Of a stretch of DNA of 64,000 nucleotides, positions 19,213 to 27,629 are shown piece by piece. Position 1 is the first letter of the stretch, and each line of letters begins with the position of its first letter. The notes beneath the pieces are model-generated. The model saw only the letters and a program-made list of their open reading frames with translations, had not been told where the DNA came from and did not search any database. The stretch lies in contig NZ_CP034161.1 of the NCBI RefSeq assembly GCF_003860525.1, forward strand, positions 2,356,001-2,420,000, written 5' to 3'. This stretch comes from Epilithonimonas vandammei. GTDB taxonomy: Bacteria; Bacteroidota; Bacteroidia; Flavobacteriales; Weeksellaceae. The position numbers were made by a program, and so were the translations under genes.

Positions 19213-20214
19213 TTAGTTTTCTAATTTGTCTAAGAAAGGATAATTTTCTTGGGAATAAACGAAGTCATAAACCTGAGATGCATCCGGATACGGCGACTCC
19301 TCCATAAACTCAATACATTCTTCTACGAATGCTCTTGATTTTTCGTCAATCGCTTCCAAGTCTTGTTCTGTAGCCCAATTATTTTCCAACAATCTGCTTT
19401 TCACGATCTCAATCGGATCTTCCAGTTTATACTGAGCCACTTCTTCTTTGGTTCTGTACGGCTCTGCATCTGACATTGAGTGACCTCTGTAACGGTAAGT
19501 TCTGGCCTCAATAAAGGTAGGTCCGTCTCCTCTTCTTGCTCTTTCGATGGCCTCGTAAGCTGCTTCTGCCACTTTTTCAGGATCCATAGCATCTACAGGA
19601 AGACAAGGCATTTCGTAACCTAATCCTAATTTATAGATATCTTCATGATTGGCAGTTCTTTTAACAGAAGTTCCCATCGCATAACCGTTATTTTCACAAA
19701 CGAAAACTACAGGAAGCTTCCAGTTCATTGCCATATTAAAAGTTTCGTGAAGTGAACCTTGACGAACTGCGCCATCACCCATAAAACAGATGTTTACCGC
19801 TTGTCTGTCAAAATACTTGTCTGCGAAAGCGATACCAGCGCCCAAAGGAATCTGGCCACCAACAATACCGTGCCCACCATAAAAACGGTGCTCTTTGCTG
19901 AAAATATGCATAGATCCACCCATACCTTTGGAAGTTCCGGTTGCTTTTCCGCAAAGTTCTGCCATAATTCTTTTAGGATCTACGCCCATTGCCATTGGAT
20001 GGATGTGGCATCTGTATGCAGTGATCATACTATCTTTCGACAGATCCATGGCGTGAGTAAATCCTGCAGGAATCGCTTCCTGTCCATTGTAAAGATGTAA
20101 AAACCCTCGGATTTTTTGTTTTAGATAAAGAGAACGGCATTTGTCTTCAAACCTTCTCCACATCGTCATATCTTCGTACCACTTCAGGTAGACTTCTTTA
20201 GAAAATTCTTTCAT
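19213..20214 (-). CDS. pdhA: pyruvate dehydrogenase E1 component alpha subunit
   Basis: 333-residue ThDP-dependent E1-alpha, decarboxylating pyruvate and acetylating the E2 lipoyl group together with E1-beta. The ThDP/Mg motif GDGAVRQGSLHETFNMA (GDG then N) is near residue 165-181, and the phosphorylation-loop region RYRGHSMSDAEPYR near 258. The frame is open to 20295, but the ATG at 20214 (MKEFSKEVYLKWYEDM) gives the usual family N-terminus and length, so it is chosen. Same strand as pdhC downstream. E1-beta must be encoded elsewhere. Confidence 0.95.
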   Translation of the reverse strand: MKEFSKEVYLKWYEDMTMWRRFEDKCRSLYLKQKIRGFLHLYNGQEAIPAGFTHAMDLSKDSMITAYRCHIHPMAMGVDPKRIMAELCGKATGTSKGMGGSMHIFSKEHRFYGGHGIVGGQIPLGAGIAFADKYFDRQAVNICFMGDGAVRQGSLHETFNMAMNWKLPVVFVCENNGYAMGTSVKRTANHEDIYKLGLGYEMPCLPVDAMDPEKVAEAAYEAIERARRGDGPTFIEARTYRYRGHSMSDAEPYRTKEEVAQYKLEDPIEIVKSRLLENNWATEQDLEAIDEKSRAFVEECIEFMEESPYPDASQVYDFVYSQENYPFLDKLEN

Positions 20215-20460
20215 TATTGTTTTGAAATATGAAGCAAAAATAAGAAAAATTTTACTTTCTATTATAAGCATATTATCATATTTTTCTGAACCCATAATTA
20301 TTACAATTTTTATATATAATATTAATGCAATCGATTGCGCAATACAATTTATTTACCATCATCATTATTATTTTACAAACTAATCAATTTTTGATTTTTG
20401 AAAATCAACAAAAATTAATATTTAAGATATTTTTGTATATTGTTAGCGTAATTTGTAACG

Positions 20461-21060
20461 ATGGAAGTCAAAGACCCGATTATTTTATCAATCTCAAGAT
20501 TTATCTCCAATTTTTTCAATCCATTAGTATCTCTGGTCCTTTACTTCTTTTACTATAGTTATGTGAATTATAGTTGGGAGGAAGCAACTAAGAAATTCCT
20601 ACCGATACTTTTGCTATTAATTATTCCTGTTGGACTTTGGATCTACAGAAACGTTAAGAAAGGAAATTATACCAATATGGATGTATCGAACAGAAAACAA
20701 AGACATTCTCTCTATGTTTTTATTATTCTGGCAACCATCGTATTTCTTGTTGTAGATTATTTTATTCACAGGGAAATAGACTGGACGGTTCTGATGCTTT
20801 GTATTTTGTTAATGCTGATGCAGGGTAGTAATTTTTTTATCAAAAGTTCTATGCACACGAGTCTCAACATCTATGTAGCAGCATTGTTTTATGCGATAAG
20901 TCCTGTTATTGGTGTTGGCTGGTTTTTACTTTCCGTTCTAATTGGTGTTACAAGAATCATTCTTAAGCGTCATACAAGTCAAGAAGTCTTAGCCGGTGGG
21001 GTGATTGCTATTTTTGTATCTTTGATTTACCTCACTATGGTGAAGGTTATTATTTTTTAA
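20461..21060 (+). CDS. PAP2-like membrane protein
   Basis: 199 residues with about six TM helices. The C-terminal part resembles PAP2 lipid phosphatases: KSSMHTSLN in place of the usual PSGH motif, then TRIILKRHTSQEVLAGG matching SRxxxxxHxxxxVxAG. The N-terminal K-x6-RP motif is weak (DVSNRKQR). The catalytic His residues of motifs 2 and 3 are retained in position, so activity on phospholipid or isoprenoid phosphate is possible but uncertain. It is followed 4 bp later by the BlaI-type regulator, implying one transcript. Confidence 0.72.
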   Translation: MEVKDPIILSISRFISNFFNPLVSLVLYFFYYSYVNYSWEEATKKFLPILLLLIIPVGLWIYRNVKKGNYTNMDVSNRKQRHSLYVFIILATIVFLVVDYFIHREIDWTVLMLCILLMLMQGSNFFIKSSMHTSLNIYVAALFYAISPVIGVGWFLLSVLIGVTRIILKRHTSQEVLAGGVIAIFVSLIYLTMVKVIIF

Positions 21061-21064
21061 AACT

Positions 21065-21541
21065 ATGAAACTACAAACTCTGACTGCTTCGGAAGAAGAA
21101 GTAATGCGTGTGATCTGGAAAAAAGGCAGTATATATTTTAGGGATTTGGTCAATTCCTATCCGGAACCGAAACCGCATCAAAATACCATCTCCACATTTC
21201 TTAAAATACTGGTGGAAAAAAATTATTTAGTCACTGAAAAACAAGGCAGAATCTATCTGTATTCTCCTGCTGTAAGCTGGGAAGATTATAAAAAAATCGT
21301 GACTAAAAAATTTGCAGAGAGTTATTTTGATAATTCAGGTATTGATCTGATAAAATTACTGATGGAAGAAAACTTGATTCAGGCTAAGGACTTCAATCAA
21401 TTCTTTGAAGTAAAAACCACCGTAGTTGCATTGCAGGAGACCGAAAAAGATAATCCAGTGAGAGATCTTGTGAATGAGCTTACCAGTGAAAAAAAATCCA
21501 AGAAAAAGGATAAGGACAAAAAGAAGAAAAAGAAGAAATAA
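21065..21541 (+). CDS. BlaI/MecI/CopY-type transcriptional repressor
   Basis: 158 residues. The N-terminal winged helix (about 1-80: LTASEEEVMRVIWKKGSIYFRDL, then NTISTFLKILVEKNYL) is typical of the BlaI/MecI family, which binds inverted repeats as dimers. The C-terminus ends in a run of Lys and Asp (about 140-158). BlaI is usually paired with a BlaR-type sensor protease; none is adjacent, and the neighbour is a PAP2-like gene, so the inducing signal is unknown. Confidence 0.85.
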   Translation: MKLQTLTASEEEVMRVIWKKGSIYFRDLVNSYPEPKPHQNTISTFLKILVEKNYLVTEKQGRIYLYSPAVSWEDYKKIVTKKFAESYFDNSGIDLIKLLMEENLIQAKDFNQFFEVKTTVVALQETEKDNPVRDLVNELTSEKKSKKKDKDKKKKKKK

Positions 21542-21542
21542 A

Positions 21543-21567
21543 AAAGCGACCAATATTTGATCGCTTT
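21543..21567. terminator. terminator between convergent blaI-type and RRM genes
   Basis: AAAGCGA (21543-21549) pairs with TCGCTTT (21561-21567), flanked by A/T tracts. Confidence 0.65.
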
Positions 21568-21586
21568 ACTTTTTTGTATCGTTAGA

Positions 21587-21916
21587 CTACCAACGGTTTC
21601 CACCTCCACGGTTTCCGCCTCTGTCTCCTCCTCCGTAACCGCCACGGTTATTATCGAAAGATCTTCTTGGTTTTTCCTCTCTTGGTCTCGCTTCTGTAAC
21701 GTTAAGAATTTTTCCGTTAAATTCTTTTTGGTTAAGTGCTTCTACAGCTTGTCTTCCTTCAGCGTCACCCATTTCTACAAAACCAAAACCTTTTGATCTT
21801 CCAGAATCTCTGTCTGTAATGATTTTTGCAGAAGAAACTTCTCCATAACCTTCGAATAGTTCTTGCAACTGATGATCTTTAGTTGCGTAATTGATGTTTG
21901 AAACAAAAATGTTCAT
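21587..21916 (-). CDS. RRM RNA-binding protein with RGG tail
   Basis: 109 residues: one RNA recognition motif (about 1-78) with RNP2 IFVSNI at 3-8 and RNP1 KGFGFVEM near 42-49, then a Gly/Arg/Asn-rich tail (GGYGGGDRGGNRGGG). Small glycine-rich RRM proteins of this type occur in Bacteroidetes and cyanobacteria and are often cold-responsive. The long AT-rich 5' region (21917-22080) may carry a regulated leader, but no structure is obvious. Confidence 0.92.
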   Translation of the reverse strand: MNIFVSNINYATKDHQLQELFEGYGEVSSAKIITDRDSGRSKGFGFVEMGDAEGRQAVEALNQKEFNGKILNVTEARPREEKPRRSFDNNRGGYGGGDRGGNRGGGNRW

Positions 21917-22091
21917 TTTAAAAAAATTAAATTAAAGTTGTTTTTGAAATTATAAAAGAAAAACAACAAAGAGAATGAACACAATATTGATTTCGTTATA
22001 ATAATGCCGCAAGATACAATTATTTTTAATACACAATCTATGATTTAAGATTAATATTAAATTAATTTTGAAAAATAGTGTTAAGGGGCTA

Positions 22092-22952
22092 CTAATCTAC
22101 TTCTTTGCCTCTGATAGATTCCAGAATACGGAACCAGTCTTCCAGATCTAGATCAATCTGCAAAGTCTGGCTCAGCGTTCTTATTGTTTCTGCTTTCGAC
22201 GTTCCGATGACAGGAATTATTTTTGAAGGATGTTTTAAAATAAATGCCAGAAGAATTTGATTTTCCTCTGCATTATACTTGTCACAAAGTTCTACAATCA
22301 CCTTTTTGATTCTAATATTTTCATCCGACTGATCCGAAAAGTAACTTCCCATTACAGACCAAGCTGTTGGTCTTAATCCCTTTGACATCAGCTGATCCAA
22401 AATTCCGTTTTCAAAAGAAGAGATCTCATTCACAGAAATTTCTATTTGATTAGTAACCAGCGGAACATATTGATTGATAAGCTCAAATTGGGAAACGGAA
22501 AAATTGCTCACCCCGAACTCCTTCACTTTACCTACATCTTTCAAAACAGTGAAAGCTTCGGCTATTACTTCTGGATTCATCAACGGAGACGGACGATGGA
22601 GTAATAATGTATCCAGATAATCCGTCTTCAGATTAGAAAGGCTTTCATCAACACAATTAAGGATGTAATCTTTATTATAGTTATAATATTTAAGAGCAGA
22701 AGGCTTCTTATCCGAGTTCATTACAATACCGCATTTGGAAATAAACTGTAGATTTTCTCTTTTCAGATCCATGTCTTTCCATGCATTCCCGAAAAGTTCT
22801 TCTGTAGTATGGCTACCATAAATATCGGCATGATCGAAGGTGGTGATATTTTCTTCCACACAAACATCAATCAGCTTCTGAATTTCTTTAACGGAATGAT
22901 TTGCTCCCCAAACACCCCATCTCATTGTTCCGGCTATAAGCTCTGAAAACAT
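22092..22952 (-). CDS. aldo/keto reductase
   Basis: 286-residue NADPH-dependent TIM-barrel reductase of the YdhF-like type. Catalytic tetrad candidates are visible: Asp and Tyr in DHADIYGSHTTE (about 41-52), Lys in FISKCGIV (about 73) and His in LLLHRPSPL (about 117). GVSNFS near 152 and the cofactor segment IPVIGTSKAE near 250 are also present. Length is normal. Substrate not predictable. Divergent from the T9SS protein gene. Confidence 0.9.
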   Translation of the reverse strand: MFSELIAGTMRWGVWGANHSVKEIQKLIDVCVEENITTFDHADIYGSHTTEELFGNAWKDMDLKRENLQFISKCGIVMNSDKKPSALKYYNYNKDYILNCVDESLSNLKTDYLDTLLLHRPSPLMNPEVIAEAFTVLKDVGKVKEFGVSNFSVSQFELINQYVPLVTNQIEISVNEISSFENGILDQLMSKGLRPTAWSVMGSYFSDQSDENIRIKKVIVELCDKYNAEENQILLAFILKHPSKIIPVIGTSKAETIRTLSQTLQIDLDLEDWFRILESIRGKEVD

Positions 22953-23033
22953 ATTCTAATTTTTTCCACAAATATAGAACGTTAAAAACAAAATACATTA
23001 TATAAATTTGATTTATAAAAAATTTGAAGTCTT

Positions 23034-24464
23034 ATGAAGAAATTTACATTTTTATTTGTGATGTGTTGTAGTTTTATCAATGCACAATTCACAACGCCTA
23101 ATAATGGAACAACGTACACACTAGCAAGTCTCTCGGCAGCAGCACCCAATGTTTTACAAGACAAAGGCACTTTTTATATGATGATGGATGACATCACCAT
23201 TTCTGCAACAGATAAACTGATTATCGACCAAAACACAACTTTGAGTGTCTATTCTGACAAAACACTGTATGTCTTTGGCGAGTATAAAACTACAGCAACT
23301 AATTTTTTGATTAACTCTGTAGATTCTGGTTTTCCTTTTAAAGGAATTCGTTTTGAAGACGGATCTGTTGTAGAGATGCGAAACACAAGAGTAGATTATG
23401 GTGGTGGAATCCGAGTTTTAACAGCCAATTTCCTGATGGACAATTGTATTGTTTATAAAAACTATGGAGGTGTTTCTACCAGTGGTGCTCTTGGTTTTTC
23501 AAAAGGAAGTCCTGTTGTAACCAATTCTCAGTTTATAGAAAATGCAAAAGCAGCTTTTGGGTCTGCTGCTAATGCTACAGTTTCTGCAACGTTTGCCAAC
23601 AACTATCTTTTTGGTAATGTAACAGACAATAGCAATACTCCTCAGATTAATATGGGGCCCGGTGGTGTAGATTCTTTAAAAGTAATTAACAATACTATAA
23701 TTGGTGACCGTACAAAAATTATGGTTGGCGGAATTTCTGCTTCGGCTTTGGCTGGTGGTACAAATAGATTCAGAATTGAAGGTAATACGATCAGAGATAA
23801 CCGCTACGGAATCACCTCTTATGCTTCAACCTCAACAGGTATTATCAAAAATAATATTATTGAGAATAACAATACCCAAAACAACCCCAATCTCGGAGGA
23901 AGCGGAATCTCTATCTATGGTGCTAAAGATGTTGTAATCACAGGTAATCAAATCAGAGGTAACCTTTGGGGGATTACAATCTTGAGTAATGGAACTGCAA
24001 TCTTAGGAACTGAAGAAAAACATGGTAATAATATTTTCAAAAACAATGGTAATAATGGAACTACGACCGCTTTCTTCAACAACACTCCTAATACTGTAAA
24101 CGCTATCGGTAACTGCTGGAGAGAAGATGAACTTTCTAATGACAAAATGGTACAAGCTGTTATCGGAAGCTTAAATCCAAATACAGTTCATTTCAAACCC
24201 TATAATTGTGCAGAAATAATGGCTGTTTCTGATGTTTCAAAATCAAAACTGAGCGTTTACCCTAATCCAAGTAAAAACCATTTCTTTTTGGAAACAGAAA
24301 ATGCTGGAAACATCATGATTCAGGACATTAGCGGAAAAGTTGTTTTCTCTTCTATTGTTAATAAAGGCAAAAACGAAATCAATACTAATTTACAATCAGG
24401 AGTTTATATCATCACACAACAATCGGAAGGTAAAAAATCAAACACCAAATTGATTATTAAATAA
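23034..24464 (+). CDS. secreted right-handed beta-helix protein with T9SS sorting domain
   Basis: 476 residues: signal peptide (MKKFTFLFVMCCSFINA), a long Asn/Gly-rich region with parallel-beta-helix repeats (NNTIIGDRTK, GNTIRDNRYGI, NNIIENNNTQN, GNQIRGNLWGI), and a C-terminal type A sorting domain (LSVYPNPSKNHFFLE, then SGVYIITQQ, final LIIK) that targets it through the type IX secretion system. The beta-helix suggests polysaccharide binding or cleavage, but no catalytic residues can be assigned. Own terminator at 24486-24515. Confidence 0.88.
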   Translation: MKKFTFLFVMCCSFINAQFTTPNNGTTYTLASLSAAAPNVLQDKGTFYMMMDDITISATDKLIIDQNTTLSVYSDKTLYVFGEYKTTATNFLINSVDSGFPFKGIRFEDGSVVEMRNTRVDYGGGIRVLTANFLMDNCIVYKNYGGVSTSGALGFSKGSPVVTNSQFIENAKAAFGSAANATVSATFANNYLFGNVTDNSNTPQINMGPGGVDSLKVINNTIIGDRTKIMVGGISASALAGGTNRFRIEGNTIRDNRYGITSYASTSTGIIKNNIIENNNTQNNPNLGGSGISIYGAKDVVITGNQIRGNLWGITILSNGTAILGTEEKHGNNIFKNNGNNGTTTAFFNNTPNTVNAIGNCWREDELSNDKMVQAVIGSLNPNTVHFKPYNCAEIMAVSDVSKSKLSVYPNPSKNHFFLETENAGNIMIQDISGKVVFSSIVNKGKNEINTNLQSGVYIITQQSEGKKSNTKLIIK

Positions 24465-24485
24465 TTAATCAAAAATAATTCTTAG

Positions 24486-24515
24486 AAAGCATCACAAATC
24501 GTGGTGCTTTTTTTT
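24486..24515 (+). terminator. terminator of T9SS protein gene
   Basis: AAAGCATCAC (24486-24495) pairs with GTGGTGCTTT (24501-24510) with one wobble pair, then T-run. Confidence 0.85.
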
Positions 24516-24542
24516 GATTAAAATTTCCACTAAATTCGTGAG

Positions 24543-25103
24543 ATGAAAATCTCGATTAAAAATATGGTTTGCAACCGTTGCATTGCTGCGGTGGAATCGA
24601 TATTGGAGGAATTTAAAATTGACATCAATCAGATTACATTAGGCGAAGTTGAAACCAAAAATGAGATTTCTGACAAAGAACTTCAAGCTTTGAGTCTGAA
24701 ACTTAAATCCACTGGCTTTGAAATTCTGGAAGATTCTACTAAAAAACAAATCGAGAAAATCAAAACTTTGATTATTCAGATAATTTCGGATGAAGATTTG
24801 GGTGACGATTTTATTCTGTCAGAATTTCTGAGTTCCGAATTACACAAAGATTACAGTTCTATTTCCAAGCTTTTTTCTCAGAACGAAAATGTAACTTTGG
24901 AGCAATATTTCATACTTCAAAAGATTGAAAAAGTAAAAGAACTGTTACTTTACAAAGAATTGAATTTGACCGAGATTTCCCAAAAATTGGGTTATAAAAG
25001 TGTTCAGCATCTTTCTAATCAGTTCAAAAAAATCACAGGCTTCTCTCCTACTCAGTTTCTGAATTCTAAGGAGAAAAAGAGGATTGCGTTGGATAAAATA
25101 TAA
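24543..25103 (+). CDS. HMA-AraC fusion regulator (putative metal sensor)
   Basis: 186 residues. The N-terminal part (about 1-70) resembles a ferredoxin-fold heavy-metal-associated domain with MVCNRCIAAVE (CxxC metal ligands near 10 and 13). The C-terminal half is an AraC-type double helix-turn-helix (KVKELLLYKELNLTEISQKLGY, then HLSNQFKKITGFSPTQF). The combination predicts a transcription factor that binds Cu+ or a similar soft metal directly. A copper-type P-ATPase lies about 2.5 kb downstream on the same strand, which supports a metal role, though the intervening genes make direct regulation unproven. Confidence 0.82.
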   Translation: MKISIKNMVCNRCIAAVESILEEFKIDINQITLGEVETKNEISDKELQALSLKLKSTGFEILEDSTKKQIEKIKTLIIQIISDEDLGDDFILSEFLSSELHKDYSSISKLFSQNENVTLEQYFILQKIEKVKELLLYKELNLTEISQKLGYKSVQHLSNQFKKITGFSPTQFLNSKEKKRIALDKI

Positions 25104-25113
25104 TTAGACGCAC

Positions 25114-25656
25114 ATGCAACCCAAAGTCAAACTTCTCCGCGAAGACAAAAACCTAACTCAAACCGAGCTAGCGGAGAAATCTGGACTTTCGTTAAGAACC
25201 ATTCAAAGGATTGAGTCCGGAAATATCCCTAAAGGTTTTACGTTAAAAGCCATTGCACAGACTTTGGAAATTGAACCTGAAAATCTGTTTTCAAAAGAAG
25301 AAGAAAATATCCAAATCGACAGAGCAAAACTCATCAATTTTTCTGCTTTGACAGGGTTGATTATTCCATTTGGAGGAATTATTTTTCCAGCAATTCTGAC
25401 TTACAGAACTCAGGATTCTGTGAATCGTGAATTGGGAAAAAGTGTGATTGGCGTTCAGATTATTTTGGCGTTTGTCATTTCGGTTTTGTTGATTCTTAGT
25501 CCATTCATTCAGCATTGGTTTTCTATCCGATTTCCATTATTTTTAGTTCCGTTGATGGCTTTTATCATCCTCAAACTTTGGATTGTCATCAAAAACGGAA
25601 TCAGCCTCAACCAAACCAACCAACTTTCTATAAAACTGAAAAACAACTTCTTATAA
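25114..25656 (+). CDS. XRE-family regulator with membrane domain (DUF4870-like)
   Basis: 180 residues: an N-terminal Cro/CI helix-turn-helix (about 4-60; LTQTELAEKSGLSLRTIQRIESG) followed by a membrane region with three hydrophobic segments (about 75-92, 110-130, 135-155) resembling DUF4870. Membrane-tethered XRE proteins of this layout are common in Bacteroidetes, but their signal is unknown. It starts 10 bp after the HMA-AraC gene, so they are probably cotranscribed. Confidence 0.82.
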   Translation: MQPKVKLLREDKNLTQTELAEKSGLSLRTIQRIESGNIPKGFTLKAIAQTLEIEPENLFSKEEENIQIDRAKLINFSALTGLIIPFGGIIFPAILTYRTQDSVNRELGKSVIGVQIILAFVISVLLILSPFIQHWFSIRFPLFLVPLMAFIILKLWIVIKNGISLNQTNQLSIKLKNNFL

Positions 25657-25744
25657 TACAAGTCATAAAACTGACGTAAAATTGTCACATCGTTTTTAGT
25701 CCAAATTCAGTTCATTAATCCGAATCTTGCAGAAAAATTTGACA

Positions 25745-26656
25745 ATGAAAGTTTTTAAGAAAATCCTAATCGGAATTTTGACTTTTCTGATTTTATTATC
25801 AGTTGGAGGTTACATTTATTTTGACCAGAAATTCACGCCAGAAGACAATTATTTAACCGTCAAAAAAGAAAGTGGAAATATCCCGATTACTTGGCTAGGA
25901 AATGATAAAAATGTTTTGCTTCTTCCGATTCATTTTTCCGGCAATCGGGAAACTTTCTATTTGCAATTTGATACAGGTTCGCCCTACACTGTATTTTATT
26001 CTAACCAAATTAAAAACATCAAGTACATTTCTGTTGATGATGAACGAGCAAAATCGTCTTTCTACATCGGCAAAACTGAGATTTCTTCCGATCGATTTAA
26101 AGTCATTAAAACTGAAAAAAGCAATGTAGAAGATTCCATCAAAATAATCGGAACGATTGGCTCAGATATTCTGGAAGACCGAAAAACTGTGATTAATTTA
26201 AAAGATAATCAAGTCAATTTTAATTTGAATCAAATCCCTAATGAATTTAAAAACCAACTTTTCGATTTCAAATTCAAGAAAAGAAGAATCATTATTTCTG
26301 GAAAATTAAAAGGTGAAGAACGAAAATTTCTTTATGATTCCGGAACCAGTGCTTACGAATTGCTATCCTACAAAGAAGAATGGCAAACTTTAAAATCATC
26401 CAATTCAAAAATCAAGATCGAAAAATCAAGATCCTGGAATAACATTTTGACGACTTATACAGCAGATTGTAAAGAGAATATAAACTTTAAATACAATGAG
26501 ATTCCTGTGAACCAGATTACTTATGTGGAAGGTGTTTCTACCGCACAATTTTCTATGATGAAGTTCTCCGGAATGTCCGGAATGCTGGGCAACAGGATAT
26601 TTCTGAATAATGCAATTTTTATAGATTGTACAGCCGGAAAAATGGCAATCAGATAA
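25745..26656 (+). CDS. retropepsin-like aspartic protease domain protein
   Basis: 303 residues from the ATG at 25745; the frame is open to a TTG at 25727 but the ATG is better placed before the hydrophobic anchor (about 5-25). Two pseudo-symmetric halves carry FDTGSPYTVF (about 77-86) and LYDSGTSAYELL (about 198-209), the D-T/S-G pattern of pepsin-like aspartic proteases, so one chain may form a two-Asp active site facing the periplasm. Substrate unknown. It could also be an inactive relative. Confidence 0.7.
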   Translation: MKVFKKILIGILTFLILLSVGGYIYFDQKFTPEDNYLTVKKESGNIPITWLGNDKNVLLLPIHFSGNRETFYLQFDTGSPYTVFYSNQIKNIKYISVDDERAKSSFYIGKTEISSDRFKVIKTEKSNVEDSIKIIGTIGSDILEDRKTVINLKDNQVNFNLNQIPNEFKNQLFDFKFKKRRIIISGKLKGEERKFLYDSGTSAYELLSYKEEWQTLKSSNSKIKIEKSRSWNNILTTYTADCKENINFKYNEIPVNQITYVEGVSTAQFSMMKFSGMSGMLGNRIFLNNAIFIDCTAGKMAIR

Positions 26657-26735
26657 ATAAAAATTTTGTTAAACTCTTATTAACAGCGCTTTATTTGTTA
26701 TAACATTTTGTATCTATGCTTGTAAACTATCACCA

Positions 26736-27550
26736 ATGAAAAATACGCCGCTTCTTCTTTTTATTCTGCTCTCAGGTTTTCTGAGCTCTCAAAACAAACA
26801 GTTTTTGTATGAATACAGATTCATCCCAGACTCTACAAACAAAGCTGACATCAAATCGGAAATTATGATCCTCAATATCCAAAAAGACAGATCAGAATAT
26901 TACAGTTCTGTGCGGTTTGCTTCAGATTCTGCTCAAGCTGCAGATTACAAAAAAGGAATCAATTCTATGCCTAACGGAGATGCTCTGGTGAGTGAATGGG
27001 TGACCAAAAGTCCGAATACCAATCAGATAGTGCATACTACTTTTTTGGGATGGGACAAGTACAAAGTAAAGCAAGAGATTCTGCTTACTTGGAAACTGAC
27101 CGGTGCTTTTTCCAAAATCTTAAATTATGACGTGCAAAAGGCAACAACAGAATATGGCGGCAGAAAATGGACAGCGTGGTTTACCAAAGAAATACCAATC
27201 CAGGATGGCCCATATAAATTCAAAGGTTTGCCAGGTTTAATTTTGAAAATTGAAGACGAAACGAAAAGTCATATTTGGGAGCTGAAAGGCATTCGATCCA
27301 GTCAGGAAGAATTGGTCTTTCCTGACCTCGGACAATACAGCATCACCGAAGTGAATTACAATCAGTACGTTAAAAAATTAAAAGTTACCGCGCCAATCCT
27401 ACTGCAGATTTGGTGGGTCGTATTCCTGACCAACGAGATTCTACAGGAAAAATGAGAACGGCTGCAGAAGTGCTCAGAGAGATTAACCAACAAGCAATGG
27501 AAAGACTGGCAAAAGAGAATAATTTGATTGAGATTGATCTTCTGAAATAA
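26736..27550 (+). pseudogene. GLPGLI family secreted protein, frameshifted
   Basis: Signal peptide (about 1-18), the DGPYKFKGLPGLILKI motif that names the family (near 157-172), then a frame break. The first frame runs to 27455 with an atypical hydrophobic end; the expected charged tail (NPTADLVGRIPDQRDSTGKM, ending EIDLLK) continues in the next frame to a stop at 27548-27550. Adding one A to the A4 run at 27380-27383 restores KKLKSYRANPT and a 271-residue protein. The 815-bp span is one short of a codon multiple. GLPGLI proteins are Bacteroidetes-specific, exported and of unknown function. Confidence 0.82.
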
Positions 27551-27629
27551 ATTGATATAACAACTTTCCATTTTTATATAACGGATTGGCATCTATTTTT
27601 CAGAAATTTGTATTATAAAATTATCTGAA

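Noticed and set aside
20461..21541. BlaR-BlaI beta-lactam sensing pair
   Set aside because: Only the BlaI-type repressor is present; the neighbour is a PAP2-like membrane protein, not an M56 peptidase sensor.
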